NCBI GenBank assembly: GCA_903871935.1
Contig: CAIQIQ010000172.1
Span: forward strand, 1-64,000
Direction: 5' to 3'
DNA: 64,000 nt
Origin: an uncultured Phycisphaerales bacterium
GTDB lineage: Bacteria > Planctomycetota > Phycisphaerae > Tepidisphaerales > Tepidisphaeraceae
Each line of letters opens with the position of its first letter. Within the stretch, counting starts at the first letter, position 1. Of this stretch, positions 62,776 through 64,000 are shown in pieces. The position numbers and the translations under genes are program-made. The notes under the pieces are model-generated. The model did not search any database and was not told where the DNA came from. It saw nothing but the letters and a program-made list of their open reading frames with translations.

Positions 62776-63396
62776 TCAGGCCGAGAGAAGCTCTTCCGAC
62801 TCGATGATGCGTTTGGCAATCTCCGCGAGGCTGATCCGGCGTTTCTGGCTCTCCTGCTGCAACCGGCGATGGGCATCGGATTCAGTCAGGTTCAACCGTT
62901 TCATGAGGATACCCTTGGCACGTTCCACCAGCTTGCGCGTCTCCAGCGTCTGTACCAGGTTCTGGTTCTCCTCCATCAGTTTGACGTGGTCCGAGAAGCG
63001 ATTGAGCGAAACACCGATTTGAGCAGCCAGCGATTCGACGGTAATGGGTTTGACCAGATAGCCATAGACGCCCACGGCGGCCGCCCGCTCGATCAACTCC
63101 TGGTCGCTGTAAGCACTGACAATGATCATCGGAACCCGGCGTTCCTGAAGAAGCTGACCCGCCAAATCGATGCCATCCGCCTCATCGAGGCGGATATCCA
63201 TCAGAACCAGTTCGGGCTTGCCTTCGCGGAAAAAACGCGTCGCCTCATCAGCATTGGATGCCTGCGCGATTACGCGGTGGCCCAGCTTTTCCAGCAGCGC
63301 CCGCAAACCCATGCCCACAAGGGTGTCATCTTCAACGATCAGCGCCCGCAGTTTGGGGGCGCCGGTCTCGCCGTGCGACTCGTTCGTACGTGTCAT
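62776..63396 (-). CDS. ANTAR-domain response regulator (AmiR/NasR type)
   Basis: Residues 15-130 are a receiver: ALIVEDDTLVGMG (acid pocket), the phospho-acceptor Asp in LVLMDIRLDEADG, VSAYSD and LVKPIT with the conserved Lys. Residues of about 140-206 form the ANTAR RNA-binding domain after a helix (LETRKLVERAKGILM, LTESDAHRRLQQ, RRISLAEIAKRII). Such regulators bind paired stem-loops in mRNA leaders and prevent termination. Its start overlaps the stop of the kinase gene by 4 bp (ATGA), so kinase and regulator form one system. Confidence 0.93.
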   Translation of the reverse strand: MTRTNESHGETGAPKLRALIVEDDTLVGMGLRALLEKLGHRVIAQASNADEATRFFREGKPELVLMDIRLDEADGIDLAGQLLQERRVPMIIVSAYSDQELIERAAAVGVYGYLVKPITVESLAAQIGVSLNRFSDHVKLMEENQNLVQTLETRKLVERAKGILMKRLNLTESDAHRRLQQESQKRRISLAEIAKRIIESEELLSA

Positions 63397-64000
63397 TGCC
63401 TGAACTCTCCTTCTGCTCGTTCACGCTCCAGTGGGAACTCCACGCTCACAATCGTCCCACCCTCGCTGCGCTGCCGCATGGTGAACTTGCCGCGCAACTC
63501 GCGCCCGACAAGGCCCTTCACCAGCCGCAGCCCCAGCCCGGTGCTGGCTATTGGCGGCGCCATAGTAGCGACACCGCCGTCTTCCTCGCCGGCGGGCGTT
63601 CCCGCCGTGCCGTTGTCAATCACATCCAGAACCACACTGCGTCCATCCGCCACCGCGGCACGAATCGTCAGCGTGCCACGGGCACCCAGCCCATGCACGA
63701 TGGCATTATAACACAATTCGTGAATGACCATCGCCAGGCTCACTGCCTGCGTCGTCCTGAGCGGTATTTCCGAGTCTCCCATCTCCTGGATGATCACGAC
63801 GCCGGCCGGCTTGACCACAGCCAGCGACGGGATTACCTGCTCCACCAGTTTCGACATGCTCACCGTGGTGATGCCGCCGGAAAACAGCTCATGCGCCCGG
63901 CCGATATTGCCGATCCGCTCAATCACACGATCCAGCCATTGCCGCACATTCTCGGGCATCTCCATGTTCGACGACATGGACAGCAGCCCAACAATGCCCG
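63393..64000 (-). CDS. Sensor histidine kinase, HisKA_2 type (N-terminus beyond right edge)
   Basis: The frame is open to the right edge. The visible part starts GIVGLLSMSSNMEM, the end of a HisKA_2 dimerisation helix after the expected His-x-x-x-NNLQ, then RIGNIGRAHELF. The ATPase follows: VIHELCYNAIVHG (N box, unusually with Cys), LDVIDNGTAG (G1), STGLGLRLVKGLVGREL (G2) and GTIVSVEFPL. The ATG at 63977 is only an internal Met. The partner is the ANTAR regulator, to which it is translationally coupled. Confidence 0.88.
   Translation of the reverse strand, partial: GIVGLLSMSSNMEMPENVRQWLDRVIERIGNIGRAHELFSGGITTVSMSKLVEQVIPSLAVVKPAGVVIIQEMGDSEIPLRTTQAVSLAMVIHELCYNAIVHGLGARGTLTIRAAVADGRSVVLDVIDNGTAGTPAGEEDGGVATMAPPIASTGLGLRLVKGLVGRELRGKFTMRQRSEGGTIVSVEFPLERERAEGEFRQ

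Noticed and set aside
1-64000. tRNA, rRNA or known riboswitch
   Set aside because: I looked for CCA-ended cloverleaf sequences, rRNA blocks and T-box or cobalamin-type consensus in the spacers and found none convincing; a covariance search could change this.

Overview
The window looks like a chromosomal segment of a planctomycete, most likely of the class Phycisphaerae. The grounds are a GC-rich coding style; three very large exported repeat proteins whose N-termini carry a LEPR-XLL-like motif (IEAMERRILL, ALEARRLLSS, IESLEQRILLSG); a C-terminal dockerin domain; a Gram-negative LptF/LptG permease; a sigma factor fused to a membrane-anchored domain; and a WXG100/FtsK cluster. The phylum call is an inference from family content, since no rRNA is present.

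Layout. 1-3319 (minus) is a giant BNR/fibronectin/cadherin-repeat surface protein cut by the left edge. 3567-7269 (plus) holds an orphan sugar-binding protein, a GT-C glycosyltransferase and an LptF/G permease. 7489-10995 (minus) is a dockerin protein built of five similar modules. 10996-12792 is a 1.8 kb non-coding stretch crowded with short tandem repeats. 12793-15921 has citramalate synthase (isoleucine synthesis) convergent with a MATE exporter. 16027-21057 (plus) is a four-gene operon: WXG100 protein, coiled-coil protein, second small helical protein, and an EccC/EssC-like three-ATPase FtsK protein. This is a candidate minimal type VII-like export system. 21107-28766 (minus) has an SGNH hydrolase, an acidic hypothetical protein, acetolactate synthase, and then a four-gene set that looks like plant-polysaccharide (pectin-like) breakdown.

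28859-38000 contains a sulfotransferase-like protein, a transglutaminase-like exported protein, an amidohydrolase, an FG-GAP repeat surface protein, a hotdog thioesterase and an MttB-family methyltransferase. 38069-41020 is an ABC exporter fused to a zinc ribbon and a DUF1854-like tail. 41062-46667 (minus) is a tight five-gene operon: FAD oxidoreductase, aldo/keto reductase, class V aminotransferase, TyrS, sugar isomerase. 46768-52528 holds two metallo-beta-lactamase-fold paralogues (one has lost its metal motif), a RibD-like reductase, NadA, an HExxH lipoprotein, a BFD-type Fe-S protein and a polysaccharide deacetylase. 52855-59869 has HrpA helicase and the membrane-fused ECF sigma factor. 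59894-64000 has ArgS, a Sua5-type threonylcarbamoyl-AMP synthase, and an ANTAR response regulator translationally coupled to a HisKA_2-type kinase cut by the right edge.

Housekeeping genes (argS, tyrS, nadA, cimA, ilvB, hrpA, sua5) are scattered among secreted or surface functions. The main points for a second look are the WXG100/FtsK operon, the sigma factor with a duplicated extracytoplasmic domain, the helically phased GCTACAC array upstream of cimA, and a family of 7-bp tandem arrays, one of which sits in frame inside hrpA. Domain calls were made by reading translations by eye; no database search was run.
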